From positions 20,096,827 through 20,160,826 of the forward strand of contig CM055197.1 in NCBI GenBank assembly GCA_029224185.1: a stretch of 64,000 nucleotides of DNA, given 5' to 3'. Below are positions 9,374-21,489 of the stretch, piece by piece (position 1 is the stretch's first letter; each line of letters begins with the position of its first letter). The notes beneath the pieces are model-generated. The model saw only the letters and a list, made by a program, of their open reading frames with translations. It did not search any database and was not told the DNA's origin. This stretch comes from Karalla daura (taxonomy: Eukaryota; Chordata; Actinopteri; Chaetodontiformes; Leiognathidae). The translations under genes and the position numbers were made by a program.

Positions 9374-12300
9374 ATGGGTGATGCCGCAATGGCGGAGTTT
9401 GGGCCAGCTGCTCCTTTTCTTAGAAAGTCAGATAAAGAGCGTCTGGAAGCCCAAACCCGCCCATTTGACATGAAGAAGGAGTGCTTTGTTCCTGATCCAG
9501 AGGTCGAGTATGTCAAGGCATCCGTCGTTAGTCGTGATGGTGACAAAGTCACTGTTGACACTGAATTTGGAAAGGTATATGAATATATATATATATACAC
9601 CAAAATACAGTCAAATTAATGTTTATTTAAGTCCATCATAGTCTAAGAATGTTTTACTTTTTTCTGCAGACTGTCACAGTAAAGGACTGTGATGTGCACC
9701 CTCAAAATCCGCCAAAGTTTGATAAAATTGAAGACATGGCGATGTTCACGTTCCTCCACGAGCCTGCTGTACTGTTTAACCTCAAAGAGCGTTATGCAGC
9801 ATGGATGATCTATGTAGGGAAACTTATTAAATACATTTCCTTCATTTATAAAACCTCTCAGCATCTAACACTGCTATTTTTTCCCTCTGACCTGTGGTAG
9901 ACATACTCTGGACTCTTCTGTGTGACTGTCAACCCCTACAAGTGGCTGCCAGTCTACAACCAGGAAGTGGTTGTTGCCTACAGAGGCAAGAAGAGGAGTG
10001 AAGCTCCTCCTCACATCTTCTCCATCTCTGACAATGCCTACCAGTACATGCTGTCAGGTGAACAAGTTTAGTTTTCTTATTAGTTAAATATTTTGTGCTC
10101 TGACTTTATTCAGTATTTACTCATTTTAAATTTGGCACATTTCTCTCACTGACAGACAGAGAAAACCAGTCAATTCTTATCACGTAAGTCACAAAAATCT
10201 CTTCAGTGGTCATGGGTCATAGTGCCTGTTCTCAAACACTCTGCCTATCTGCCCCTCAGCGGAGAATCCGGTGCAGGAAAGACTGTCAACACCAAGCGTG
10301 TAATTCAGTACTTTGCCAGCATAGCAGCTGTCCCAAGTGGGAAGAAAGATCCAGCTGCTGAGAAGAAGGTCCATTACGCACATATTTCTTCATTAAATGG
10401 GACACCAAAAATATAAAATTCCAGATTTTTCCTCTGTATTTATCATATGTATTGCTCAACCAGGGTACCCTGGAGGATCAAATCATTCAGGCTAACCCTG
10501 CCCTGGAGGCCTTTGGAAATGCAAAGACCATCAGAAATGACAACTCCTCCAGATTTGTGAGCGTCTGCACTACTTTGTTCATCATTATAGACTTATATGT
10601 TAATAAGCTTTATTTTTCCCTATTAATATCACTAAATCCTACATTTCCTCCAGGGCAAATTCATCAGGATTCATTTTGACAATCGAGGAAAGCTGGCCTC
10701 TGCTGACATTGAGACCTGTAAGTGACTAAATCTGGCCATACACAGATTTTGGTGGTGCTGAAGCCAATCCCAATATGTGTCAAGCAGGGTTAATAGCTGC
10801 ATGGATTCCATTCTTCCTCATGGAAAACACACATACACATACATTGATAAATACATGCTAAAATTATTGACAAATAAATTCTACATTTTGATGAAACTAC
10901 TTGTGCACCTCTACTGTGCTTTAGAAAATCTGTTACATCAACATATGAGTTCCACACATTAACACAACATACATTCCATCTCTAACAGACCTTTTGGAGA
11001 AGTCTCGTGTGACATATCAGCTCAAGGCTGAGAGAGACTACCACATTTTCTACCAGATCCTATCTCAGGCAAAGCCCGAGCTTCTGGGTAAATGCACATT
11101 ATATATGTGATATGTCATTAGAAGTCTACCCTTCATGCATCATATCTGAAAAATATTTGATATGGTGTTAATATCTTTGCAGAAATGTTGCTGATCACCA
11201 ACAACCCCTATGACTACGCCTTCATTTCCCAAGGAGAGACAACTGTGGCCTCTATCAATGACTCTGAGGAGCTGATGGCCACTGATGTGAGCTAAACATT
11301 TACATTTCAGCCCAAAATTGAATTGAATTTACATGTGAAATGAAAATATTGTGAAAATGCAAAATTCTCTCTCTATATATATATTAATTACAAACATTTT
11401 TGTTTTTCAGGAGGCATTTGATGTGCTCGGCTTCACTCAAGAAGAGAAGAACAGCATCTACAAGCTGACTGGTGCTATTATGCACTATGGAAATATGAAG
11501 TTTAAGCAGAAGCAACGAGAAGAACAGGCAGAGGCTGATGGCACTGAAGGTGAGAGATGTTATTTGTTTGTATATCTAATTTATCAGTATTACTATGAGG
11601 TCCTCCTGTAAGGTTAACTCTTTGCATCTACCATTTTTAAAAAGGCCTGGACAAATGGGACACATATATAAGACAGGGTTGAATATCTTCAGAAGTGTTT
11701 ATGATTCACCTTTAGCTAAAAGTGTTTGATACATTATCTCATTACAGATTATAATTGTTATGTAGAAATTCATTTGTTTGGAAAGCACAGTGAACTCACC
11801 ACAACAGTATGATCTAAAATGATAAATAAACATCGTAAAGTTCTCCACTATGCAAACTTATAATGTGGAACACAGAACAGAGGGTTTGTTGTACTTATGT
11901 CCAAATAAAAAAGGAAAGCAATTTCCCACAGCCATTGTCACTGTATCAATTAATCTCTTTAAACCATGCCCATTATTTTCTAGATTTGTGTCTATGAAAT
12001 CTATGAAGAATGACAGTAAAGCAGAAAAAGAATGCCTAATGTGATAGTGAAGCAACAATTTTTTGTTGCTTCACTGTATAATATATTATGTCTGTATTAC
12101 TGTGTTACTTAATTCTCTTAGATGCTGACAAAGTGGCATATCTGATGGGCCTGAACTCTGCTGACCTCATCAAAGGTCTCTGCCACCCAAGGGTTAAAGT
12201 AGGAAATGAGTGGGTCACCAAGGGACAAAATGTTGCCCAGGTAATGTTACAGATGAGCTTTTTATTTCATGAAAAGTTCAGTTTTAATGATATAACCCCC

Positions 12301-14253
12301 ACCTCCCCACCCTTTTTTTTCCCTAGGTGTACTATGCTATTGGCGCACTGTCCAAGTCAGTCTATGAGAAGATGTTTCTCTGGATGGTGGTGAGGATCAA
12401 CCAGTCTCTAGATACCAAACAGCCTCGTCAGTACTTCATTGGTGTACTGGACATTGCTGGATTTGAGATCTTTGATGTGAGTTCGTCAAAAGTTTATACA
12501 TTTTCATGACATTTCTGCTTAACAATACATGCAAGAGTTAATATCATATTCATATCGTTGTTTCAATTACAGTTCAACACCTTTGAGCAGCTGTGCATCA
12601 ACTTCACCAATGAAAAACTGCAACAGTTTTTCAACCACCACATGTTTGTGCTGGAGCAGGAAGAGTACAAAAAGGAAGGCATTGAGTGGGAGTTCATTGA
12701 CTTTGGCATGGATTTGCAGGCCTGTATTGACCTCATTGAAAAGGTGCTTTTTTTTACTAAAAATACAAAAACAGATCAAAAATGTATTTTAAACTTTTGT
12801 CCAATCCAAAATTTGCTTCTTTTACAGACCTGGTAAAATTCCACTGATATTTTTTACACTCTTTCTGTCTGTACACAGCCCATGGGTATCATGTCCATCC
12901 TTGAAGAGGAGTGCATGTTTCCCAAAGCCTCTGATGCCACATTTAAATCTAAACTCTACGACAACCATCTGGGGAAATCAAACAACTTCCAGAAGCCCAG
13001 AGTTGTGAAAGGAAAACCAGAGGCCCATTTTTCTCTGGTTCACTATGCTGGAACTGTTGATTATAACATCAACAACTGGCTGGTGAAGAACAAGGATCCT
13101 CTGAATGAGACCGTTGTAGGACTGTATCAGAAATCTAATCTGAAACTGTTGTCTTTACTCTTTGCAAATTATGCTGGAGCTGATTCAGGTGTGCATTTAT
13201 GGAACTTAAATACTGGTTTAAAGATAATTATGATGTTGTGCACAACACTAGCAGATACATATTTCCGTAATTTACTTTTTCTTTTGAGAGTCTAATGATA
13301 ACTTATTCTTTAGCTCAAGAGTCCGGTGGAAAGGGCAAGGAAAAGAAGAAGAAAGGTTCATCTTTCCAAACTGTGTCTGCCTTGCACAGGGTAAGTAAAT
13401 GTACATACCTACCGTAAGACAGGGTCAGTTAGTTTACAATCAGCCTAATAATCATCTGAGCTGTTCAACTCCACAGGAGAACCTGAACAAGCTGATGACC
13501 AACCTGAGGTCTACTCACCCCCACTTTGTGCGCTGCATCATCCCCAATGAGACCAAGACTCCAGGGGCCATGGAGAATCCTCTGGTGATGCACCAGCTGC
13601 GCTGTAACGGTGTGCTGGAAGGCATCAGGATCTGCAGAAAAGGCTTCCCCAACAGGATCCTCTACGGAGATTTCAAACAGAGGTTAGCATGTGATAAACA
13701 AACCAAAATCTACAACTATCAACAATAAGCAATGTATACCCGCGTGAGAGCGAAGTGTGTGCTCTGTGATGGACCTTTCAAGGGTGTATTCCCTGCCTTC
13801 ACCCTATGTACCCTGGATAAAGACTCTAGCAAAGCACTGTAAGAAGGCTGAAGTACTGTACAAAGATTGTAAAAATGGTGTGAGGATACTGGATGGATAC
13901 ATTTGTGTTACAGATACCGTATTTTGAATCCTAATGCCATTCCTGAGGGACAGTTCATTGACAACAAGAAGGCTGCTGAAAAACTCCTTGGTTCTCTGGA
14001 TATTGATCATAACCAGTACAAACTGGGCCACACCAAGGTCAGTATTTGCAGTGTTGGTGAGACTGTTTTACAGGACAGATGTTGTTTTGTGACTTAAATT
14101 CTCCGATATGATGAAGGTGTTCTTCAAAGCTGGACTTCTGGGGCAGCTAGAGGAGATGCGTGATGACCGACTTGCACTGATTATCACTGGTATCCAGGCA
14201 CGGTCACGTGGTCTTCTGGCAAGAATTGAATTCCAGAAGATTGTTGAGCGCAG
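9374..14253 (+). CDS. MYH coding exons 1-18: motor domain
   Basis: Exons (joined in phase): 9374-9574, 9670-9813, 9901-10057, 10156-10183, 10260-10368 (P-loop, loop 1 SGKKDPAAEKK), 10464-10556 (switch I), 10654-10717, 10989-11087, 11183-11286, 11411-11549, 12122-12240, 12327-12476 (switch II), 12573-12743, 12879-13188, 13314-13390 (loop 2, KGKEKKKKGSS), 13477-13682 (actin contacts, SH2/SH1 cysteines), 13914-14037 (converter), 14117-14253 (converter end, first IQ). The acceptor before 14117 (CGATATGATGAAG) is pyrimidine-poor but needed to continue HTK|VFFKAG. All catalytic motifs are intact, so an active motor is expected. Confidence 0.93.
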
Positions 14254-17200
14254 GTATATGTTCACACAAGTTAGCAAATTGGAACATGAGTTGTTCCATC
14301 ATCTAGTCTTAATATCTGTGATTTGGGTAAATTAAATATTTCACAAAGAACAAACATACAACTAAAATGTAGTCAAAGCAAATGTAACGCACAAGCATAC
14401 CATCCTGATCGGACAATAATCAGTGGTTAAATAGCAATGTAAAGAATGAAAATTGATTGAAGAGATAATTGATTAAGAAAGGATATAACCCAATTTCTGT
14501 TTTATTCACTCAGGCTAAAGGTTCTTCATCTCCTGAAAAAAGGTTTATTTTTTTTTTTTTTAAGTAAGAAAAAAACCCCAAACTTCTTTGTCTACAGGGA
14601 CGCTCTACTTGTGATCCAGTGGAACGTCCGTGCCTTCATGGGGGTAAAGAATTGGCCATGGATGAAGATGTATTTCAAGATCAAACCTCTGTTGAAGTCA
14701 GCAGAGACTGAGAAGGAAATGGCCAACATGAAAGAAGAGTTTGGTAAATTAAAAGAGGCTTATGCAAAGTCAGAAGCCCGGAGGAAGGAACTAGAAGAAA
14801 AAATGGTAACTCTTCTCCAAGAGAAGAATGACCTGCAGCTTCAAGTGCAATCTGTAAGTTTGTATAAAAATATGTTTGCATGGGAACTATATTAAAAATC
14901 TAATAAAATCGATTTGTTGATTTAAATAATGTGTTTTTTAATAACAGGAACAAGATAATCTTTGTGATGCTGAAGAGAGATGTGAGGGGCTGATCAAGAG
15001 CAAGATTCAGTTGGAGGCAAAAATCAAAGAACTGACTGAAAGACTGGAGGATGAAGAAGAAATGAATGCTGAACTAACAGCAAAGAAGAGGAAACTGGAG
15101 GATGAATGTTCTGAGCTAAAGAAAGACATTGATGATTTAGAGCTAACTCTGGCTAAAGTGGAGAAAGAGAAGCATGCCACTGAGAACAAGGTATCAAAAA
15201 CAGATGTGCTGTGTGTTCCAAATAAACATCCAAATAAATACACACTAAATACACTTTCCACTCTTTTAAGGTAAAAAACCTGACTGAGGAGATGGCAGCT
15301 TTGGAAGAAATAATCGCTAAACTGACCAAGGAGAAGAAAGCCTTACAAGAGGCTCATCAGCAAACACTGGATGACCTGCAGAGTGAAGAAGACAAAGTCA
15401 ACACTCTGACCAAGGCCAAGGCCAAGCTGGAGCAGCAAGTGGATGATGTAAGAGTTTAAAATATCTCGTGAATTAAAAACACAAATATAAGAAATGAAAA
15501 TTTTCATTTTCATGACATCAACAGCTTGAAGGATCCCTTGAGCAAGAGAAGAAAATTCGTATGGACCTGGAGAGAGCAAAGCGGAAGCTTGAGGGAGACC
15601 TGAAGTTATCTCAAGAGAGTATAATGGATCTGGAAAATGACAAACAGCAACTTGAAGAGAAGCTGAAAAAGTAAAATGGCAGGACATTTAATGAAAAATG
15701 TGATTGTTTTTCTTGTCTGAAGTGTTTAAATGTTCAAATGTGTTTCCATCCTCAGGAAAGATTTTGAAATCAGCCAACTCACTGGCAAAATACAAGATGA
15801 GCAGGCAATAAGTGCCCAACTCCAGAAAAAATTGAAGGAGCTACAGGTAATAACTTCAAAAAGATCAAGGGAATTAAGTGTGCTGGGATGACAGTGTTAA
15901 ACATAATAATAACAACAATAAAAATACATACAAATGTCACTGGACATTTTGCTTGATTATTATCTAGGCCCGCATTGAGGAGCTGGAGGAAGAGCTCGAG
16001 GCAGAACGAGCAGCCCGAGCAAAGGTGGAGAAGCAGAGAGCAGATCTGTCTAGAGAGATGGAGGAGATCAGTGAGAGGCTGGAGGAGGCTGGTGGAGCCA
16101 CAGCTGCCCAGATTGAGATGAACAAGAAGAGGGAGGCTGAGTTCCAGAAACTCCGCAGAGACCTCGAAGAGTCCACTCTGCAGCATGAAGCCACCACTGC
16201 CACACTGAGGAAGAAACAAGCTGACAGTGTTGCTGACCTGGGAGAGCAGATCGACAACCTGCAGAGAGTCAAGCAGAAACTGGAGAAGGAGAAGAGTGAG
16301 CTCAGGTTGGAGCTGGATGATGTGGTTTCCAACATGGAACAGATTGTGAAAGCAAAGGTACAATAGTTTCATCTTCTCAATGTTTTACTCTTCACTGATT
16401 TGTGATATTTGTATTTAGTCAAATACAAAATTAACGTTAACGAGCTATTGTCATGCTTTTGTATTTAGAGCAATTTGGAGAAAATGTGCAGATCCTTTGA
16501 AGACCAGATGAATGAACACAAAACAAAGTCAGAAGAGGGACAGCGTACCATCAATGACTTCACGATGCAGAAAGCAAAGCTTCAAACCGAGAATGGTATG
16601 CACTGATTTGAGCCATGCATTTTGATTTGATTTGTTAACCATTGTCATCACAATTTTATAAGGTTCTTCATTTGTTTTTTCCTCCAAACTAGGTGAACTT
16701 TCAAGGCAGCTTGAAGAAAAGGATTCCCTTGTGTCTCAACTCACCAGAGGAAAACAATCCTATACTCAACAAATTGAAGACCTGAAAAGACAACTTGAGG
16801 AGGAAATCAAGGTACCAAAGAAATGACCTGACTGTGTAAAGATGTATGTTTGCTTGACAGCTTGCTTAACTTTTGTATACTTTTTACTAATTTCAGGCAA
16901 AGAATGCACTGGCCCATGCAGTGCAGTCTTCTCGTCATGACTGTGACCTGCTCAGGGAGCAGTATGAAGAGGAACAGGAGGCCAAGGCTGAACTTCAGCG
17001 TGGCATGTCCAAGGCCAACTCTGAGGTGGCTCAGTGGAGAACTAAGTACGAAACTGATGCCATCCAGAGAACTGAGGAGCTGGAGGAAGCAAAGTGAGAA
17101 AAACACCATTACACTCAAATTTTAGTTGGGATGGTTTAATAGCAATAACATTCACACAATCATGTTGCTTGGGATGAATTTTGTAAAAATGTAGAAAGAA

Positions 17201-19471
17201 GCTGGCTCAGCGCCTCCAGGATGCTGAGGAGGCTGTTGAAGCAGTCAACGCTAAATGTTCCTCTCTGGAGAAGACCAAACACAGGCTGCAGAATGAGATT
17301 GAAGATCTCATGGTAGATGTGGAGAGGTCTAATGCTGCTGCTGCTGCCCTGGACAAGAAGCAAAGGAACTTTGACAAGGTACAATTTAAAATACACATAC
17401 AGTGTGACAATTTTAATGATGATACAAAAAACTTAAGTACAAACAATATATTCTCAGGTCTTGGCAGAGTGGAAACAGAAGTATGAGGAATCTCAAACTG
17501 AACTGGAAAGCTCTCAGAAGGAAGCCAGGTCTCTGAGCACTGAGCTCTTCAAGCTGAAGAATTCCTATGAGGAATCTCTAGAACATCTCGAGACTATGAA
17601 GAGAGAGAATAAGAATCTTCAGGGCAAGTCTAATCAACTTACACCTCTGTTTCAGAATGTGCATTGATGTCTCCACTAATAATGTTCCAATCTGCTTCTC
17701 AGAGGAAATATCTGACCTCACTGAGCAAATTGGTGAAGGTGGAAAGAACATCCATGAACTTGAAAAGATCCGAAAACAGTTGGAACAAGAAAAATCTGAG
17801 ATACAAACAGCCCTAGAGGAGGCAGAGGTCTGTTTGAATGAATGATCTCATGCTGGAAATTCATCAGAAAATGTTCAGGTTTTTGAAGTCTGATCTTTCT
17901 TTCATGACAGGCCTCTCTGGAGCATGAGGAAGGAAAGATTCTCAGAATCCAGCTAGAGTTCAACCAAGTCAAGGCTGACATTGAGCGCAAGCTGGCTGAG
18001 AAAGATGAGGAGATGGAGCAAGCAAAGAGAAACCAACAGAGAACTGTGGACACCCTTCAGAGTTCTCTTGAGGCTGAGACTCGCAGCAGGAATGAGGCCA
18101 TGAGAATAAAGAAGAAGATGGAGGGAGACCTCAATGAGATGGAGATCCAGCTTAGCCAAGCCAACAGGCAGGCAGCTGAGGCCCAGAAACAGCTCAAGGC
18201 TGTTCATTCGCATCTGAAGGTCCTAAATCTAACATTTAAAAGAAAAACTTCAACGTAGCATAATGTTTTATGAATTGATTTCACTTAGACATGTCACATC
18301 TCCAGGATGCCCAGCTCCAGCTTGATGATGCCCTGCGAGCCAGCGACGATATGAAGGAAAACATTGCCATTGTTGAGAGGCGCAACAATCTTCTTCAGGC
18401 TGAAGTTGAAGAGCTCAGATCTGGTCTGGAGCAAACTGAGAGAAGTCGCAAACTTGCTGAGCAAGAGCTGCTGGATGTCAGTGAGAGGGTGCAGCTGCTG
18501 CACTCTCAGGTAACATACACTACCAAAACATTCTCATGTTTGTTCTCTGCATTTATCATATTTCACAGTTATATTTTCTCTATTTCTCTAAAAAAAAAGA
18601 ACACCAGCCTGATAAACCAGAAGAAGAAACTGGAAGCTGATACATCTCAGCTTCAAACTGAAGTGGAGGAGGCAGTGCAGGAGTGTAGGAACGCAGAAGA
18701 AAAGGCTAAGAAGGCCATCACTGATGCTGCCATGATGGCAGAGGAGCTGAAGAAAGAGCAGGACACCAGTGCTCACCTGGAGCGCATGAAGAAGAACATG
18801 GAGCAGACCATCAAAGACCTGCAACACCGTCTGGATGAGGCTGAACAGATTGCCATGAAGGGAGGCAAGAAGCAAGTGCAGAAGCTTGAGGCCAGGGTGA
18901 GTTCTTCCTCACAATTCTTTTGATTAATGCATTGAAATTATCAAAGAAGAAAAAGAAACCTTGAAGCCTTTGTCCCTAAAGTTGCCCACAGATGTGTGGC
19001 TGAATGCTGACTTTTACCAACCTAAAGGAATCAGTCAGGGATCTTTAAGGCCCCTCCTGTTTGTAAGTTACGGAGCCGTGGAAGAACAGAGGGTACACAG
19101 GAGAAAACAGACACTGGCACTCTCTTTTCACTGACATTTTATCAGACTGCTTTGTGCAAATAAGTTGTTCTTGCTTAGAATCTATTCTTTTTTTTGAGTG
19201 CGATTCTAAATTAGTTGTTAAGCCTGCATGTACAGTATAGATTAAGAGGTTATAATTGCACTTCGGTGGGTTTACTCAGGGAAGGGTGAGTGAACTTCTT
19301 AAGTACTCAAGAACTCATATGACTCAAAGTACTCAAAGTGCTCATTTCCTCCAAACCGATGCAGCTTGATGTGTTAGATTCAGCCCGATTTATTCAGTTG
19401 GGGGAGGGGATTGCTACTACCTCTAACCGGATCGCTACCGGCAGTGTTTATAATCCACTCGCTTGCCCTCT

Positions 19472-19555
<84 letters not shown>

Positions 19556-21371
19556 GCACCTATCTTTTTTTTCCTGCCATTGATTTTTAGGAACAGCTTT
19601 TACTGGGGACAGGGTGTGCAAAACCAACAAGTTGAGGACAACTTCACCACAGACCCTTAGAAACTCTGCACTCCCCCTATTGTTCTGGTGGAGAATTGCA
19701 AGTTTGGGAGGTTAGAGTGCAGCGTGTAGGGAAGCGCAGGGAGGCATAAGCTTTACTTTAAGTGCCTGCAGTGCTCCTCCAGGTCCTGGAGAAACATGAG
19801 AATGTCATCAAGGTACACAAAAATGAAGTTGTTGAGCATGTCAAATAGCACATCATTGATCAACACTTGCCCAAAACTTCCCCCAGTCTCTACCAAATGA
19901 AAAAAAAGGGGGAAGGGAGAAGGGGAAGAGCACAGAGGAGACAGGGAGGACAGATATAGACAGGAAACTCAAGGGAACTCAGGAGTCAATGTGAAATCCC
20001 TGCCATTTTCTCATGATAAAAACATTTTGTAACATGAACATAATTCACCAACAGATCAGAGAACTAGAAAATGAAGTGGAAGCTGAACAAAAACGCTCCA
20101 GCGATTCTGTCAAGGGAATACGGAAATATGAGCGAAGAATCAAGGAACTGACCTATCAGGCAAGTGTCAGTTAATTATTAATTATTATCATTTTGAACAG
20201 TCTCTCTTTATTCATTTAAAAACTGCAATTCTCGCTCTCTTTTTTCAGACTGAGGAGGACCGTAAAAATCTTGCACGTCTGCAAGATCTCGTGGACAAAC
20301 TGCAGCTCAAGGTCAAATCTTATAAGAAAACTGCAGAGGAGGCAGTAAGTAAAAACTGTATTTTAAGGAATTAAAAAGAGGAAAAATGCATCATATGTGT
20401 TTAAGCCAAGGCATTTGTGTGCATGTTTAATACCACCTGCTGTTTCATGCCCAATACACCTAGAAACCAAGACGGCCCATGTTAAGTCAGCTTCCTGTAT
20501 ACATGTTATTTGTGCTTCTCCACAGTCCTGCCCTTTTAGGAGACTAGTGGCAGTCTATTGACTCCAATGGGAGAAGTGAACATTAACATATTTGACTAGC
20601 CACGTCTCTTATGAACATTTTGACTCGTCACCTAGTCGCAGTTCTTGGCACGCGGCCCCGTTTGTCATTTTTGCATAGGGTCCCACTTTGGTCAGGAATG
20701 ATTGGAGCAGCTTTTCATGGGCCATCTTGGTATATATAGTATATTTACTAGAACTATGTGGTAGACAACATGGTGAAAAATAACAGCCTCGAGGAATGGA
20801 GTTACCAGCCAAGATTTCTGGGAGAAGCACAGACTAACCAGCCTCTTATTAACCGCTTCAGAACTGCACCGGCTTGTTCAACCTTTCACTGCAAGAATGT
20901 AATAGACTTTTTTTTACAAGTTCTAACCAAAGAAAAAAAGCATTTCCACTGGTGTCAGCGTGCCTGTAATAACTGTATCATAGAGAAAAAAATGTGCCAT
21001 GTCAGGCACTGACGAGGAAATGCTGCTGCTGTTGCACAGGAGGAACATGCCAACAGCAACCTTACCAAGTTCCGTAAGCTTCAACATGAACTTGATGAGG
21101 CCGAGGAGAGAGCTGACATCGCTGAGTCTCAGGTCAACAAGCTACGTGCCAAGAGTCGCGATGTGGGGTCAAAGGTCAGTTAATTGTCTTCAGTTTGTTG
21201 AATGAGAATGTTGTAGACATTTCAGGCTTGAAGAGGAAACAACATGTATTTACAGTATAAGACAATTGCTCTGGTGCTACCAGGACTGAAGTTATGAAAT
21301 AACATATAAAAGAAATATGTCTCATTATTTATTGATTGTCTCTATTTCAGAAAGGTCATGAGGAGGAGTGA
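9374..21371 (+). CDS. Fast-skeletal-type myosin heavy chain (complete, 37 coding exons)
   Basis: Class II sarcomeric myosin heavy chain: an actin-activated ATPase whose head pulls actin and whose rod builds the thick filament. The coding exons join without a phase error to 5,820 nt (1,939 aa plus TGA), the normal length of vertebrate skeletal MYHs. Landmarks: P-loop GESGAGKT (res. 178-185), switch I NDNSSRF (238-244), switch II DIAGFE (461-466), lysine-rich loop 2 (about 635-645), reactive cysteines C698 and C708, two light-chain-binding IQ segments (about 780-835), invariant proline near 841, then about 1,100 residues of coiled coil ending KGHEEE. ATG 9374 begins MGDAAMAEFG, the usual start. 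Exon sizes and order are those of vertebrate MYHs. Two introns use GC donors (17624, 20160). Fish have many paralogues, so I do not assign a numbered symbol; a fast type is likely from the sequence and tandem setting. Confidence 0.96.
14598..21371 (+). CDS. MYH coding exons 19-37: second IQ and coiled-coil rod
   Basis: Exons: 14598-14853 (IQ2, head-rod proline), 14948-15190, 15271-15447, 15525-15670, 15756-15846, 15968-16357, 16469-16595, 16693-16811, 16897-17093, 17195-17378, 17458-17623, 17703-17827, 17911-18219, 18306-18509, 18600-18896, 20055-20159, 20249-20344, 21040-21174, 21351-21371. Translation shows continuous heptad pattern rich in Glu, Lys, Leu and Gln without proline, the light meromyosin/S2 rod that dimerises and packs thick filaments. 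Donors after 17623 and 20159 are GC. The 18510-18599 intron is 90 nt, stop-free and in frame. The 18897-20054 intron holds a CT tract and a retroelement relic. Confidence 0.93.
17624..17702 (+). other. GC-AG intron in the MYH gene
   Basis: The exon must end CAG G to continue KNLQ|EEISDL into the next exon. The intron then begins GCAAGT instead of GTAAGT and ends TTCTCAG. AGG|GCAAGT is the preferred context for the minor GC-AG class spliced by the U2 machinery. No GT donor nearby preserves the frame. Confidence 0.85.
18510..18599 (+). other. 90-nt stop-free, in-frame intron with A-rich acceptor
   Basis: Donor TCAG|GTAACA. The acceptor AG follows a run of nine A (TTTCTCTAAAAAAAAAG). Length is divisible by three and there is no stop, so retention would add 30 hydrophobic-rich residues to the rod. 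Splicing is supported by conserved rod sequence on both sides. Confidence 0.8.
19473..19555 (+). repeat. (CT)n microsatellite in an MYH intron
   Basis: Almost pure CT dinucleotides interrupted near 19534 and 19540, in the 1.16-kb intron 18897-20054. Confidence 0.97.
19740..19895 (-). mobile_element. Ty3/gypsy reverse transcriptase fragment in an MYH intron
   Basis: On the minus strand the frame reads FVYLDDIL inside a longer segment with the pattern of Ty3/gypsy reverse transcriptases, followed by the LEEHCRHLK segment that usually comes soon after. Only about 40 codons remain and the rest of the element is missing, so it is a dead relic. Its insertion explains part of why this intron is about ten times longer than most introns in the gene. 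Confidence 0.7.
20160..20248 (+). other. Second GC-AG intron in the MYH gene
   Basis: The exon ends ACC TAT CAG (TYQ) and the next begins ACT GAG GAG (TEE), as required by the rod sequence. The intron starts GCAAGT directly after CAG and ends TTTTTTCAG. CAG|GCAAGT is an ideal GC donor. Confidence 0.85.
20345..21039 (+). other. 695-bp MYH intron without recognisable insert
   Basis: Normal GTAAGT donor and TTGCACAG acceptor. No exon or named repeat is seen inside. Confidence 0.7.
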
Positions 21372-21451
21372 AGCCCATGGGATGAAATTCCTGTTCCTGA
21401 GGCACCCAAACTTTGAACTGTGTCTCCCTATGCATGCCAGTTGTGCAGTAG

Positions 21452-21457
21452 AATAAA
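21452..21457 (+). promoter_or_regulatory. AATAAA poly(A) signal of the complete MYH gene
   Basis: Lies 81 bases after the TGA, in GCAGTAGAATAAAATT, with the T/G-rich TGTTTTTTTGTG downstream at 21479. Spacing and context match the upstream MYH copy. Confidence 0.88.
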
Positions 21458-21489
21458 ATTAAGCTGCATCTCAAACCATGTTTTTTTGT

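Noticed and set aside
15779..16372. 197-codon minus-strand frame
   Set aside because: Antisense shadow of the MYH rod exon 15968-16357; coiled-coil codons give long open antisense frames.
19338..19660. Open frames rich in Ser-Leu or Glu-Arg
   Set aside because: They are translations of the CT microsatellite inside an MYH intron.
20758..21205. + strand frames before the penultimate MYH exon
   Set aside because: They are intron sequence running into the exon in a wrong frame; the true exon starts at 21040.
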